From assembly GCF_050864855.1 (NCBI RefSeq), contig NZ_JBOZWW010000056.1:1-64000 (forward strand): a DNA stretch of 64,000 nt, given 5' to 3'. Positions within the stretch are counted from its first letter, which is position 1; every line of letters begins with the position of its first letter. A program made the position numbers and the translations under genes. This document shows, in pieces, positions 43,593-51,577 of the stretch. Under the pieces are notes generated by a model, which saw only the letters and a list, made by a program, of their open reading frames with translations, did no database searches and was not told the origin of the DNA. The DNA is from Cardinium hertigii_C. Its GTDB lineage: Bacteria > Bacteroidota > Bacteroidia > Cytophagales > Amoebophilaceae.

Positions 43593-44726
43593 CTATCCTT
43601 GAAAAAAAGATTTAATCCGATCAAAAAAGCTTTCTTCTTTCTTATTTGGTTTAGGTATAAAGTTAGGCGAGTCCTTAAGAGAAAGTAGCATCTCTTTTTC
43701 TTCTTTTGTAAGCTCTTGTGGGATCCAAACTTGGATAAAAACCAACTGATCTCCCTTTTTGCCATAACCATTTATATCTGTAATACCTTTTCCTTTTAAT
43801 TTAAAAACCTCGCTACATGATGTTCCAGGTGGGATTTTAAGCCGAACTTTGCCATATATAGTGGGGACTTCCATTTCGCAACCTAGGGTGACATCTATAA
43901 AGCTAACGTGTAAAGTATAACAAATATTATTGCCTTTACGCTTTAAAAGATCGTTTTCTTCTTCGTCTATTTGGACAATCAAACTACCTGGTGTACCGCC
44001 ACGGAGTGGAGCATTGCCTTTGCCACGTAGGGTCAGCTCCATATTTTTTTTTACCCCCTTGGGTATCTTAAAGGTAATAAGATCTTCTATAAATTTTCTT
44101 CCTTCTCCTTGACAATCAATGCAAGATGTTTTAATACGGCTACCCGTTCCCGTACAGTGGTTGCAAATGGCTTCTGTAAGCATATTGCCCAGCATGGTTT
44201 GGGTCGTTTTACGTACTACACCTTGCCCTTTACAGGGGACACATTTTTCTACAGAAAGTCCATTTTCTGCTCCATTACCGCCACATGCTTCACAACTTGT
44301 ATAACGTTTTACCTTGATTTTTTTTTCCGTACCTAATGCAACCTCTTCAAGGTTTAGTTTGATTCTTATGCGTAAGTCTTCGCCACGATTAGCGGCCCGT
44401 CTTGTTCTTCTGCCGCTACTAAAAAAACTACCAAAAGGAGAATCTTGAAATAGATCGTTCAAATCACCCTCAAAAATATCATCTTCATAAGGCCTGCCTC
44501 CTCCTTGGTATCCAGTTGTACCAAATTGATCATATTGCTGTTTTTTCTCTGGGTTACTTAACACATCATAGGCTTCTGTAGCAGCTTTAAATTTCTCTTC
44601 TGCTGCTTTATTTCCTGGATTTTTGTCAGGATGGTATTGCATAGCTATCTTTCGATAGGCCTTTTTAATCTCTTCTGCAGTGGCATTGCGTTCTACACCC
44701 AGAATATTGTAATAATCTTTTTCCAT
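43593..44726 (-). CDS. dnaJ: Chaperone protein DnaJ
   Basis: A Hsp40 co-chaperone that delivers substrates to DnaK and stimulates its ATPase. It is a full-length type I protein of 377 aa. The J domain has the HPD motif (MQYHPDKNPG). There is a Gly-rich stretch (GGGRPYEDDIFEGDLND). Four zinc-finger repeats follow: CEACGGNG, CVPCKGQG, CNHCTGTG and CIDCQGEG. The C-terminal substrate-binding domains follow. It abuts grpE with no gap (grpE ends at 44727), so the pair is one operon. Confidence 0.97.
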   Translation of the reverse strand: MEKDYYNILGVERNATAEEIKKAYRKIAMQYHPDKNPGNKAAEEKFKAATEAYDVLSNPEKKQQYDQFGTTGYQGGGRPYEDDIFEGDLNDLFQDSPFGSFFSSGRRTRRAANRGEDLRIRIKLNLEEVALGTEKKIKVKRYTSCEACGGNGAENGLSVEKCVPCKGQGVVRKTTQTMLGNMLTEAICNHCTGTGSRIKTSCIDCQGEGRKFIEDLITFKIPKGVKKNMELTLRGKGNAPLRGGTPGSLIVQIDEEENDLLKRKGNNICYTLHVSFIDVTLGCEMEVPTIYGKVRLKIPPGTSCSEVFKLKGKGITDINGYGKKGDQLVFIQVWIPQELTKEEKEMLLSLKDSPNFIPKPNKKEESFFDRIKSFFQG

Positions 44727-45449
44727 TTATACTCCAATTATAACTTTAGCGAAGCGTAACACATATTCATTAATTAGGTATCCTTTTTCTACTACTGTTA
44801 CAATTTTTCCTTGCATTTCAAGATTATCTACGGGTTGCTGCATAATCGCTTCATGCAAGTCGGCATTAAATGTACTGCCTTGTTCTATGGCTATTTCTTC
44901 TACACCATACTTTTTTAAAAGTCCACATAATTTATCATAGATTAGTTTGATACCTTCAAGATGTTGAACGACTGCTTGTGTATCCTGTAAGGCCATTATA
45001 CATCGCTCAAAATCATCTATAATTGGTAAGAGTTCTTTTAGTGTTTGCTCGTTGGCCTTATTGGTAAGGGCTATACGTTCTTTAGCCGCACGTTTCTTAA
45101 AATTATCAAATTCAGCATAAAGGCGAAGGTATTTGTTATTTGTTTCCTCTAGTAGTGATTGCAGCTGATGGAATGAACTTATATCAGGATTCAATATTTG
45201 TTTATGTACATCATCTAGCCTATCACCTGACTGACAGCAACCCATATGCAATTCTGTTTCTCGTGGATTGCTAGAATTTATTTCATGCTCTTGTGGGCCA
45301 CAGCAGCATGGTTGATCCATAGCTTCTTCGCCACTGCAGCAACATGGTTGACTGGTTTTGTTTCCTCCATTGCAGCAACCTGTTTGGTTTTTATCTACTT
45401 CCGATGAGCAGCATCTTGTTTCGTTTGTATGTGTATCTTGTAACTTCAT
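44727..45449 (-). CDS. grpE: GrpE nucleotide-exchange factor with Cys-rich repeat extension
   Basis: The C-terminal 150 residues are ordinary GrpE: a long dimerising helix (LLEETNNKYLRLYAEFDNFK), the KRAAKERIAL region, and the beta-wing with HEAIMQQPVD and KVIIGV end. It releases ADP from DnaK. The first 75 or so residues are not. They carry 12 cysteines in CC or CCC clusters at residues 13-14, 25-26, 36-38, 48-50 and 71-72, spaced about 12 residues apart (units such as GCCNGGNKTSQP and CCCSGEEAMDQP). This looks like a tandem 36-bp repeat. Metal binding or redox sensing is conceivable; the family does not normally have it. Confidence 0.93.
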   Translation of the reverse strand: MKLQDTHTNETRCCSSEVDKNQTGCCNGGNKTSQPCCCSGEEAMDQPCCCGPQEHEINSSNPRETELHMGCCQSGDRLDDVHKQILNPDISSFHQLQSLLEETNNKYLRLYAEFDNFKKRAAKERIALTNKANEQTLKELLPIIDDFERCIMALQDTQAVVQHLEGIKLIYDKLCGLLKKYGVEEIAIEQGSTFNADLHEAIMQQPVDNLEMQGKIVTVVEKGYLINEYVLRFAKVIIGV

Positions 45450-45582
45450 GCTTTATATGTATTGAATATGATGAGATGGCCTCATAACTGAAATATAAAA
45501 GTTAAAAGTAATCGCTTGCGTTCATGCTATATGGTTATGCAATTTTTTTGCCAAACGCTTTTCATAGTGTCAATTTGTCATA

Positions 45583-46212
45583 TCAAACAACACCCTGCTT
45601 TGGATATTTGCCAAGTATATTTCGGTAAAAACTTTGAATGTTTGCTATATCTTTTTCTATGTTGCCTGTAGGATAGAAAGTTGGACCCAATCCCATTTCT
45701 TTTTTACGATAGTGTATGTATCCTAAAATAATTGGAACATTTGCTGCTTCAGCCAATCTATAAAATCCTGTTTTCCAGCGTTTTACATAGCTTCTTGTAC
45801 CCTCGGGTGCAATGGCTAGTACAAGCGCATCCGCGCTATTGAGCATCTCTGCCATTACAGCTACCATATTGGTGTGCTTGATTGTTTTATTTCTATCTAT
45901 TGGAATAGCACCCAGCTTTTTCATTAGGTAGGAAAGTGGAAAAAACATTACTTCTTTTTTTATGGCAAATTTAATCGTTAGATTGGGATGGCTAAGTTTA
46001 AACAACATGCCATAAAAAAAATCCCAATTACTAGTATGTGGCGCCAATGCCATTACTGCTTTTTTCCAAGTAGTTGGATGCGTTGTGTTATTAATTTTCC
46101 AACCTAAGAAATTAATAAACGCCATTGCAGATTTTTCGATCCAACTCTTTGCTGGCTTGGTCGTGCTATTTTTGGAAGTCATGATGTAATCCATTTGATT
46201 TAGATCAACCAC
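45583..46212 (-). CDS. PlsC-like acyltransferase
   Basis: A 209-aa membrane-associated glycerophospholipid acyltransferase. The catalytic HX4D motif is APHTSNWDFFYG near residue 57. The substrate-binding EGTRS motif is APEGTRSYVKRWKTGFYRLA near 136. A proline-rich GAIPIDRNKT motif lies between them. This subgroup (HTSNWD) is often annotated as 1-acylglycerol-3-phosphate acyltransferase, but the exact acceptor is uncertain. The start could be GTG at 46212 or the ATGs at 46194 or 46182. It lies alone, upstream of grpE on the same strand. Confidence 0.85.
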   Translation of the reverse strand: MVDLNQMDYIMTSKNSTTKPAKSWIEKSAMAFINFLGWKINNTTHPTTWKKAVMALAPHTSNWDFFYGMLFKLSHPNLTIKFAIKKEVMFFPLSYLMKKLGAIPIDRNKTIKHTNMVAVMAEMLNSADALVLAIAPEGTRSYVKRWKTGFYRLAEAANVPIILGYIHYRKKEMGLGPTFYPTGNIEKDIANIQSFYRNILGKYPKQGVV

Positions 46213-46475
46213 GATGTTATTGGCTGAAATATAATATAAAAAATTTACCTTAAGATTGAGTACACTCCTACAAAATTCAATTGTTTTGGCCTAACCTTAT
46301 CTCTTTTATCTCTTTTTTGACAAAAAAGAAAGAAGGAAATTGACTTAGTCAAAGCTATTAAAATTAATTTAAATATAATATGTACCATCTATTCAATGGC
46401 ATGGTAAAGTTGGTCATTTTTGTGATGATTTATTGTTTATGAAAGAAAAAAATGGTAAAATTGTAATGGTTATAA

Positions 46476-46549
46476 TCCTCCTTAGCTCAGTTGGTTAGAG
46501 CATTTGACTGTTAATCAAAGGGTCGCTGGTTCGAGTCCAGCAGGGGGAG
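46476..46549 (+). tRNA. tRNA-Asn (GTT)
   Basis: A complete 74-nt cloverleaf. Acceptor TCCTCCT pairs with AGGGGGA (one G-T), D arm GCTC/GAGC, anticodon loop CTGTTAA giving GTT, T arm CTGG-TTCGAGT-CCAG. The 3' CCA is not encoded. It stands alone about 100 bp upstream of xerD. Confidence 0.96.
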
Positions 46550-46653
46550 CTTAGGCTATGGGTTTATCGGCTCTTGGTTATTGCTTTTGATTCTTGGAGG
46601 TATAGAAAGTCTTTAAATTATATTTTGTCTTCAGTTTTTGTAATAGACCAAGC

Positions 46654-47562
46654 ATGAATTTTCTTTTGCAAGAATTTGAGACCTATCTCCGCTTGGAGCG
46701 TTTACTTGCCAACCATTCTATCAAAGCTTATCTTGCTGATGTAAAAAAATTTATCCAGTTTTTGTTCCATAAAGCGGTCACACCATTTACCGTTGATCGC
46801 GCTCATATTCAAGAATTTTTAGAGGAACTACACCAAATTGGCATAAAAGCTACCAGTCAATCGAGAATGCTTTCTAGCTTGCGTCTTTTTTACAAGTTTT
46901 TATCCTTGGGTCACCACATCACTAAGGATCCTACTAAGCTTATAGAAAGTCCTCATTTAGGTAAACATCTACCATCTATTTTGTCTATATCGGAAATTGA
47001 GCAGATCATTAAGGCGATAGACCATTCTACACCAATCGGTGTACGCAATCGAGCCATCGTAGAAACGCTTTATGGCACAGGAATACGTGTTTCTGAGTTG
47101 ATCTCTTTAAAGTTAAGCTATATCTACTTCCAAGAAAATTTTATACGTGTAATTGGAAAAGGTAATAAAGAACGTTTGATACCTATTGGTGCCATGGCAC
47201 TAAAACATATTAAACTTTATATAGAGGGAGTGCGTGCCCATATGGACATAAAACCCGGCTATTTAGATATTCTGTTTTTAAATCGACGTGGAAGTAGCTT
47301 GACTAGGGTAATGATTTTTTTAATGGTACAGGCACTTGCTAGAAAAGCTAAAATCAATGTAGAAGTAGGCCCTCATGTTTTTAGACATTCTTTTGCTACA
47401 CATTTAATAGAGGGAGGTGCAGATTTACGTGCCATACAGGAAATGTTGGGACATAGTGCGCTTACCACTACCGAAATATATACCCATTTGGATAGAAATT
47501 ATCTTCAACAAATCATGCAAGATTACCATCCAAGAAGTCACCTAAACCATCGCAATACATAA
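46654..47562 (+). CDS. xerD: Tyrosine recombinase XerD-like
   Basis: Site-specific recombinase of 302 aa, normal Xer length, resolving chromosome dimers at dif. It has an N-terminal SAM-like domain (FETYLRLERLLANHSIKAY). The catalytic set is Arg in GTGIRVSEL, Lys in GKGNKERLIPI, His/Arg in PHVFRHSFATHL, His in LGHSALTTTE, and the Tyr nucleophile in IYTHLD. XerC and XerD cannot be separated by eye; many Bacteroidota have an XerC/D pair. It lies between two tRNA genes but shows no integron or island context. Confidence 0.9.
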   Translation: MNFLLQEFETYLRLERLLANHSIKAYLADVKKFIQFLFHKAVTPFTVDRAHIQEFLEELHQIGIKATSQSRMLSSLRLFYKFLSLGHHITKDPTKLIESPHLGKHLPSILSISEIEQIIKAIDHSTPIGVRNRAIVETLYGTGIRVSELISLKLSYIYFQENFIRVIGKGNKERLIPIGAMALKHIKLYIEGVRAHMDIKPGYLDILFLNRRGSSLTRVMIFLMVQALARKAKINVEVGPHVFRHSFATHLIEGGADLRAIQEMLGHSALTTTEIYTHLDRNYLQQIMQDYHPRSHLNHRNT

Positions 47563-47604
47563 TGTCGGTCCTATACCATCAATGCTTTTTTGAAAAAAAA
47601 TAAC

Positions 47605-47612
47605 TATATTTG
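47605..47612 (+). promoter_or_regulatory. Bacteroidota -7 element (TATATTTG) before tRNA-Val
   Basis: A perfect TAnnTTTG match 11 bp upstream of the mature tRNA-Val 5' end at 47624. A TTTTTTG upstream (ending at 47592) is closer than the usual 19-20 bp spacing for the -33 box, so the match is half convincing. Confidence 0.45.
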
Positions 47613-47623
47613 TCCTCTTGATT

Positions 47624-47697
47624 GGGTTCTTAGCTCAGCTGGTTAGAGCATCTGTTTTACACACAGAAGGCCGTAGGTTCGAATCCTACAGGGCCCA
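47624..47697 (+). tRNA. tRNA-Val (TAC)
   Basis: A 74-nt cloverleaf. Acceptor GGGTTCT pairs with AGGGCCC, D arm GCTC/GAGC, anticodon stem TCTGT/ACAGA with loop TTTACAC giving TAC, and T arm GTAGG-TTCGAAT-CCTAC. Discriminator A at 47697; CCA is not encoded. Confidence 0.95.
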
Positions 47698-47811
47698 CAT
47701 TATTTATGGTTTTTCTATATTACAGATTCTAGAAAAGCTACGATATTGGGCAGCTTGCTGTTAAAATTTTCCAATAAAAGGCCTTTCTATTAAACTTAAA
47801 ATTTAGATCCT

Positions 47812-47964
47812 ATGCCTGTTAGATTGCAACGCAAAGCAAGAAAAAATAAAATAAAAGCAGCACAACGCAAAGCTGCCATCAAGCGCCTTATGTTTGTGCC
47901 CGTTATTAAATGTTTAGATGTGGCAGCGATACGTAAAAGTTTTGCTGACCGTACTACTCTTTAA
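47812..47964 (+). CDS. Small basic 50-aa protein
   Basis: ATG at 47812 to TAA at 47964. The N-terminal half is extremely basic (MPVRLQRKARKNKIKAAQRK then AAIKR), the rest mixed (PVIKCLDVAAIRKSFADRTTL). It resembles small ribosome-associated proteins in composition and size, but I do not recognise a named family. The frame lies between tRNA-Val and a same-strand enzyme gene, has a plausible A-rich leader and no competing ORF. Probably real, and short enough to be missed by ORF cut-offs. Confidence 0.6.
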   Translation: MPVRLQRKARKNKIKAAQRKAAIKRLMFVPVIKCLDVAAIRKSFADRTTL

Positions 47965-48040
47965 TTTTATTGATTTATATATATTTACCTAAAATTGTTG
48001 TATAAAGCAGGTCAACTTTCTAAGCTATAGCTTGTTTCTT

Positions 48041-48715
48041 ATGCCTGTTTATGATTTTTTCCTGCTTTCTTCTAATGCTTCTTGTCTTATTTGGAAAATT
48101 GAAGAAAGCTTGGCAAAATTGCGCCTTCAGTTGCATCCTCTTTTTTTAACAGATTTTCAAAATGCCAATCTATCGTCAAAAGATAGAATGCGGCAGTCTT
48201 TAGCGGTAAGAATAGCCCTTCACTGTTTATTAGAAAAATTAAATTTACCTATCTTAACGCTTGCTAAAAATGAACAAGGTAGCCCTATTTTAGATAATAG
48301 TAGTTTTTACGTTAGTTTTACCCATACCCATTATTTGGCTGCAGTAGCATTATCTACCACTTACCCTATAGGAATTGACATAGAAATAGTAAAATCTAGC
48401 TTGTATACGATACAAAAAAAGTATTTAAATGCAGAAGAAATTGAAAGCGCCAATGGTTCCTTGGAAAAATTAGCCATCTATTGGTCTGCAAAAGAAGCAT
48501 TGTATAAACGTTTACATAAGCAGGCCATCCCTACTTTTAAGGATATTTTTGTAGAGCCCTTTCCATTAGGGGCCAAAGGGAAAATTATAGCTCATTTGCA
48601 TCAAAAAAAGTACACAATGGGCTATCAGCAAATAGTAGAGAGAGGGCTACCGCGACATGTTTTGGTATATTGTGCGCATGAGCCAAGTGTAAGGGTTCTC
48701 TCGCATTTGTTTTAA
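48041..48715 (+). CDS. 4'-phosphopantetheinyl transferase (Sfp type)
   Basis: Transfers phosphopantetheine from CoA to carrier proteins, here presumably the acyl carrier protein of fatty-acid synthesis. It is 224 aa from the ATG at 48041 (MPVYDFF), preferred over the TTG three codons earlier. The Sfp signatures are present: VSFTHTHYLAAVAL, the Mg-binding GIDIEIVKS near residue 108, and WSAKEALYKR near residue 148. Sfp-type enzymes can serve as the only PPTase in Bacteroidota. Neighbouring fatty-acid genes are absent apart from fabV at 61766. Confidence 0.88.
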   Translation: MPVYDFFLLSSNASCLIWKIEESLAKLRLQLHPLFLTDFQNANLSSKDRMRQSLAVRIALHCLLEKLNLPILTLAKNEQGSPILDNSSFYVSFTHTHYLAAVALSTTYPIGIDIEIVKSSLYTIQKKYLNAEEIESANGSLEKLAIYWSAKEALYKRLHKQAIPTFKDIFVEPFPLGAKGKIIAHLHQKKYTMGYQQIVERGLPRHVLVYCAHEPSVRVLSHLF

Positions 48716-48839
48716 AAAACACTTAAATTATGTTTTTCATTTAAAACTTTAATGGATATGATTCCCTATACCCAGAATTTGGAATAGGAGAGATTCTTAT
48801 ACAAAATCAACAACAGACGCGACAGGGCAACATCAGCTA

Positions 48840-49253
48840 CTATAGATGACAAATTAGATTTCTACTTGTTGGTGTTTTTACTTCTATTGTAATCAAGAAA
48901 CAATGTAAAGGTAATATCGATTCAATTTTTGAAGGCCATTCTATAAAACAATAGCAACCAGAAGCAAAATAACTTTCAAAATCTAGTGCAATTGCATCAT
49001 CAACATTATCTAGCCTGTAGCAATCAAAATGGTAAATAGGCGTATGATCTACCGTTTCATATTCATTGATAATTGGAAAAGTTGGGCTATCGACAGTATG
49101 AACCGTTTGCAGCGCTTTACAAAGCGCTTTAATTAAAGTGGTTTTACCAGAGCCTATAGGCCCTTCTAGTAACCATATTTTGTGGCTAGCTGCATAAGCT
49201 AGCAATTGACAAGCTGTCTCTTGTAGCTCTTCCCAAACACTTTTTAAGATCAT
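48840..49253 (-). CDS. tsaE: tRNA threonylcarbamoyladenosine biosynthesis protein TsaE
   Basis: The ATPase component for t6A37 modification of ANN-decoding tRNAs, partner of TsaB/TsaD. It is 137 aa, family length. Walker A EGPIGSGKTTLIKAL is near residue 35, the switch-like motif is DSPTFPIINEY, and FHFDCYRL-type HFDCYRLDN and FIEWPSKIE follow in order. It lies 9 bp downstream of the MutS-like gene on the same strand and is probably co-transcribed. tsaC/sua5 of the same pathway is at 59352. Confidence 0.94.
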   Translation of the reverse strand: MILKSVWEELQETACQLLAYAASHKIWLLEGPIGSGKTTLIKALCKALQTVHTVDSPTFPIINEYETVDHTPIYHFDCYRLDNVDDAIALDFESYFASGCYCFIEWPSKIESILPLHCFLITIEVKTPTSRNLICHL

Positions 49254-49262
49254 CTGTGGTTG

Positions 49263-51431
49263 CTACATTTTATCCCTTTTTTTATCCTTCCCTTGAAAGT
49301 ATTTTAACAAAGGCCACTTTTGAGTATTTTGAACAATATCTTCTGCTTGTTTCAATAATGCTGGATCATATCCTTCCTTTTCAAGTATCCTCAAAGCAAT
49401 CGATTGGTCGGCCTCACCTGGCACAACTTTATAAGTATAGTGTAATTTTTGACCTGGTTTTTCATCTATAAAAACCTTAAAATTTCTAATGCCTCTGTCT
49501 TTAAATTTATCCGCTAGATGCATTAAAATTGGATAGTGTGTAGAAACAATATGAAGCGCATTAGTGTATTTGGCCATACCAGCCAATATACTATAAGCTG
49601 CAGCACTGGCTTCAACTGGATTGGTACGGGCAAAAGGTTCATCAGAAATAGTAAAAATAAATTCATTTGGCTTGGCGTTTTCCAGCATATTCATATACCG
49701 ATGCATGCGTTCCACTTCTACCATAAAGAGAGAGGCCCCACACGCTATATCGTCCTTGAGTTCTATAAAGGTGTTGATCTTATCAAAAGGAGTAATGGTT
49801 GCACTTTTAGCCGCTGCAATCCCAAAAGTTTGGCTGAGTAGTAAATTAGTTGCTACAGCAGCAATAAAAGAAGATTTTCCACCTGCATTCGGTCCACAAA
49901 GGATCATATTACGCGTATTATGGGCATCCATTTCTATAGTATTGTCTACAACTGTTTCAGGATTTAACATTGGATACCACATTCCATCTAACATTATACA
50001 TGGAGTAGTTTGTTCTGAACGATCTAAAAACTTGGTAAAAGTGTAACAGTGCGTTGGAAAGGTTGTTTTGGCTTCTTTTACTAAACTGGTTATACTGATA
50101 AAACCATCTAACTGACCTAATGCATACATGGCCGGTTTTAAGGAATCTTTATGTTCTATAAACAAATTGTATGTAGCCAGTAATTTACCACTGTTTCCGC
50201 GAATATAGGACCAATTATTAAGCTTCATATCTAGCAAATTCCTTATTAAAATGCCTATTTCACTCGCTTCTTTACGTTTTTCCAATAAGGTCCGTATTGC
50301 AGTTAAGGATGGTCCATAATTGTCTTCTAATGCTTGATTGGCTCCTATAATATTGCTGATCTTTTGGATGGTTTGCATGAAAATTTGTACATCCCGCATA
50401 CGGCTGGCTAGGTTGCGAAAAACGGCACTATACTCTTTATAACTTTTTATGCCACAATAACCGCGCCATACAGCTGCTGTGTGCGTAGCCGCTACACCTA
50501 AAAAAGGTAAAAGCGATGGCTGTCCATTGGTACCCTTATAATGCGTTATAACACATCCAATGGAGTAAATGGGTAGAAATAAGGGAAAGGGAGCATAGCT
50601 ACTGCTTCTACTGCCTTGTAAATAACCGCCTTTTGAAATAGAAGTCATCCAGTAGGTAGCTTCACACCAAAACAGGCCTACTATCGGAAGGGAAACAAAT
50701 TCCCCATATATATCTAAAAGGTTTCTAAAAAAAATCCGGGTATTAAGCTTATGCGCTATTTTATTAGCAGCAGGATTAGATGATAGGAACCGCTGATCCA
50801 TATAATTCTTATATGCCTGGGTATACAGTGGATCTGTATGGGTCCATAAAGAAATCAAACGTTGTTCTACCGTTTGGTAGGATGCCAAAGTTTGTTTTAA
50901 ACGTGTCAAACAAGTCGGATTTTCTAATAATAGTTGCAAGGTTTGTTGACGGTTGGTCAGTGTTGCAATATCACTGGTTGGTCTTACTAAAAGTGTAGCC
51001 AATGCACACTCACCTAGTACAGTAGTGGTACGATTAATGCGTGACAGGAAGTGATAAGCTAGATTATTAGGTCTCCCACAAAAAAGCATTAAATCTGTCC
51101 ATGCATTATTGTTTAATATACTACCATTATCTGTCGGAATATTGACACCAATATTAGCAAATATTGTACGTAATACAACTTTGCGTTGGGTGCTTTCAGC
51201 CAATTTTATACTATCCGTTTGTAAAATGTTTTTTGTCTTTGTTTTTGAAGGTAACAAAGTAGAAGAGGGAGGAAGAATAGTAAAAGACCTTAGGTAATGA
51301 TGTGCAATTTTTGCAGTAGTTGATTCATAGGCTACCTTTGGGTCAGCCCATACGCAGTCACTACGCATGCAATGGAGTAATAAGGTAAAACAAAATATAA
51401 TGACGGTATTACGGTTTTTATTGTGACGCAT
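49263..51431 (-). CDS. MutS-like ATPase with signal peptide and membrane segments
   Basis: A 722-aa protein. The N-terminus reads as a cleavable signal (IIFCFTLLLHCM then VWA at about residue 30), and hydrophobic stretches near residues 240-330 suggest membrane association. Residues about 110-230 resemble the MutS lever/core region (TTVLGECALATLLVRPT). The C-terminus is a MutS-type ABC ATPase: Walker A GPNAGGKSSFIAA near residue 515, signature-like GASLFMVEVERMHRYM, Walker B-like FTISDEPFARTNP, and the STHY switch His. It lacks a mismatch-recognition domain, so it is not MutS proper. MutS-like proteins with membrane helices exist in Bacteroidota. Substrate unknown. Confidence 0.8.
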   Translation of the reverse strand: MRHNKNRNTVIIFCFTLLLHCMRSDCVWADPKVAYESTTAKIAHHYLRSFTILPPSSTLLPSKTKTKNILQTDSIKLAESTQRKVVLRTIFANIGVNIPTDNGSILNNNAWTDLMLFCGRPNNLAYHFLSRINRTTTVLGECALATLLVRPTSDIATLTNRQQTLQLLLENPTCLTRLKQTLASYQTVEQRLISLWTHTDPLYTQAYKNYMDQRFLSSNPAANKIAHKLNTRIFFRNLLDIYGEFVSLPIVGLFWCEATYWMTSISKGGYLQGSRSSSYAPFPLFLPIYSIGCVITHYKGTNGQPSLLPFLGVAATHTAAVWRGYCGIKSYKEYSAVFRNLASRMRDVQIFMQTIQKISNIIGANQALEDNYGPSLTAIRTLLEKRKEASEIGILIRNLLDMKLNNWSYIRGNSGKLLATYNLFIEHKDSLKPAMYALGQLDGFISITSLVKEAKTTFPTHCYTFTKFLDRSEQTTPCIMLDGMWYPMLNPETVVDNTIEMDAHNTRNMILCGPNAGGKSSFIAAVATNLLLSQTFGIAAAKSATITPFDKINTFIELKDDIACGASLFMVEVERMHRYMNMLENAKPNEFIFTISDEPFARTNPVEASAAAYSILAGMAKYTNALHIVSTHYPILMHLADKFKDRGIRNFKVFIDEKPGQKLHYTYKVVPGEADQSIALRILEKEGYDPALLKQAEDIVQNTQKWPLLKYFQGKDKKRDKM

Positions 51432-51577
51432 AATGGGTAAAAAAAATAAAAATTACTTTTGAAGTTGTTACAAACAAATTGGTTCCCCTTTTTTACTATA
51501 TCTAATCTACATATAAGGTTTTATGGATTAAAAAATCCAGTTACTGTTTTATTCAATAAGTAAGCAATAACGATTTT

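Noticed and set aside
46654..47562. XerD-like gene between tRNAs as an integrase of a genomic island
   Set aside because: The sequence is a standard 302-aa chromosomal Xer recombinase, and neither tRNA 3' end is repeated nearby as an attachment site.
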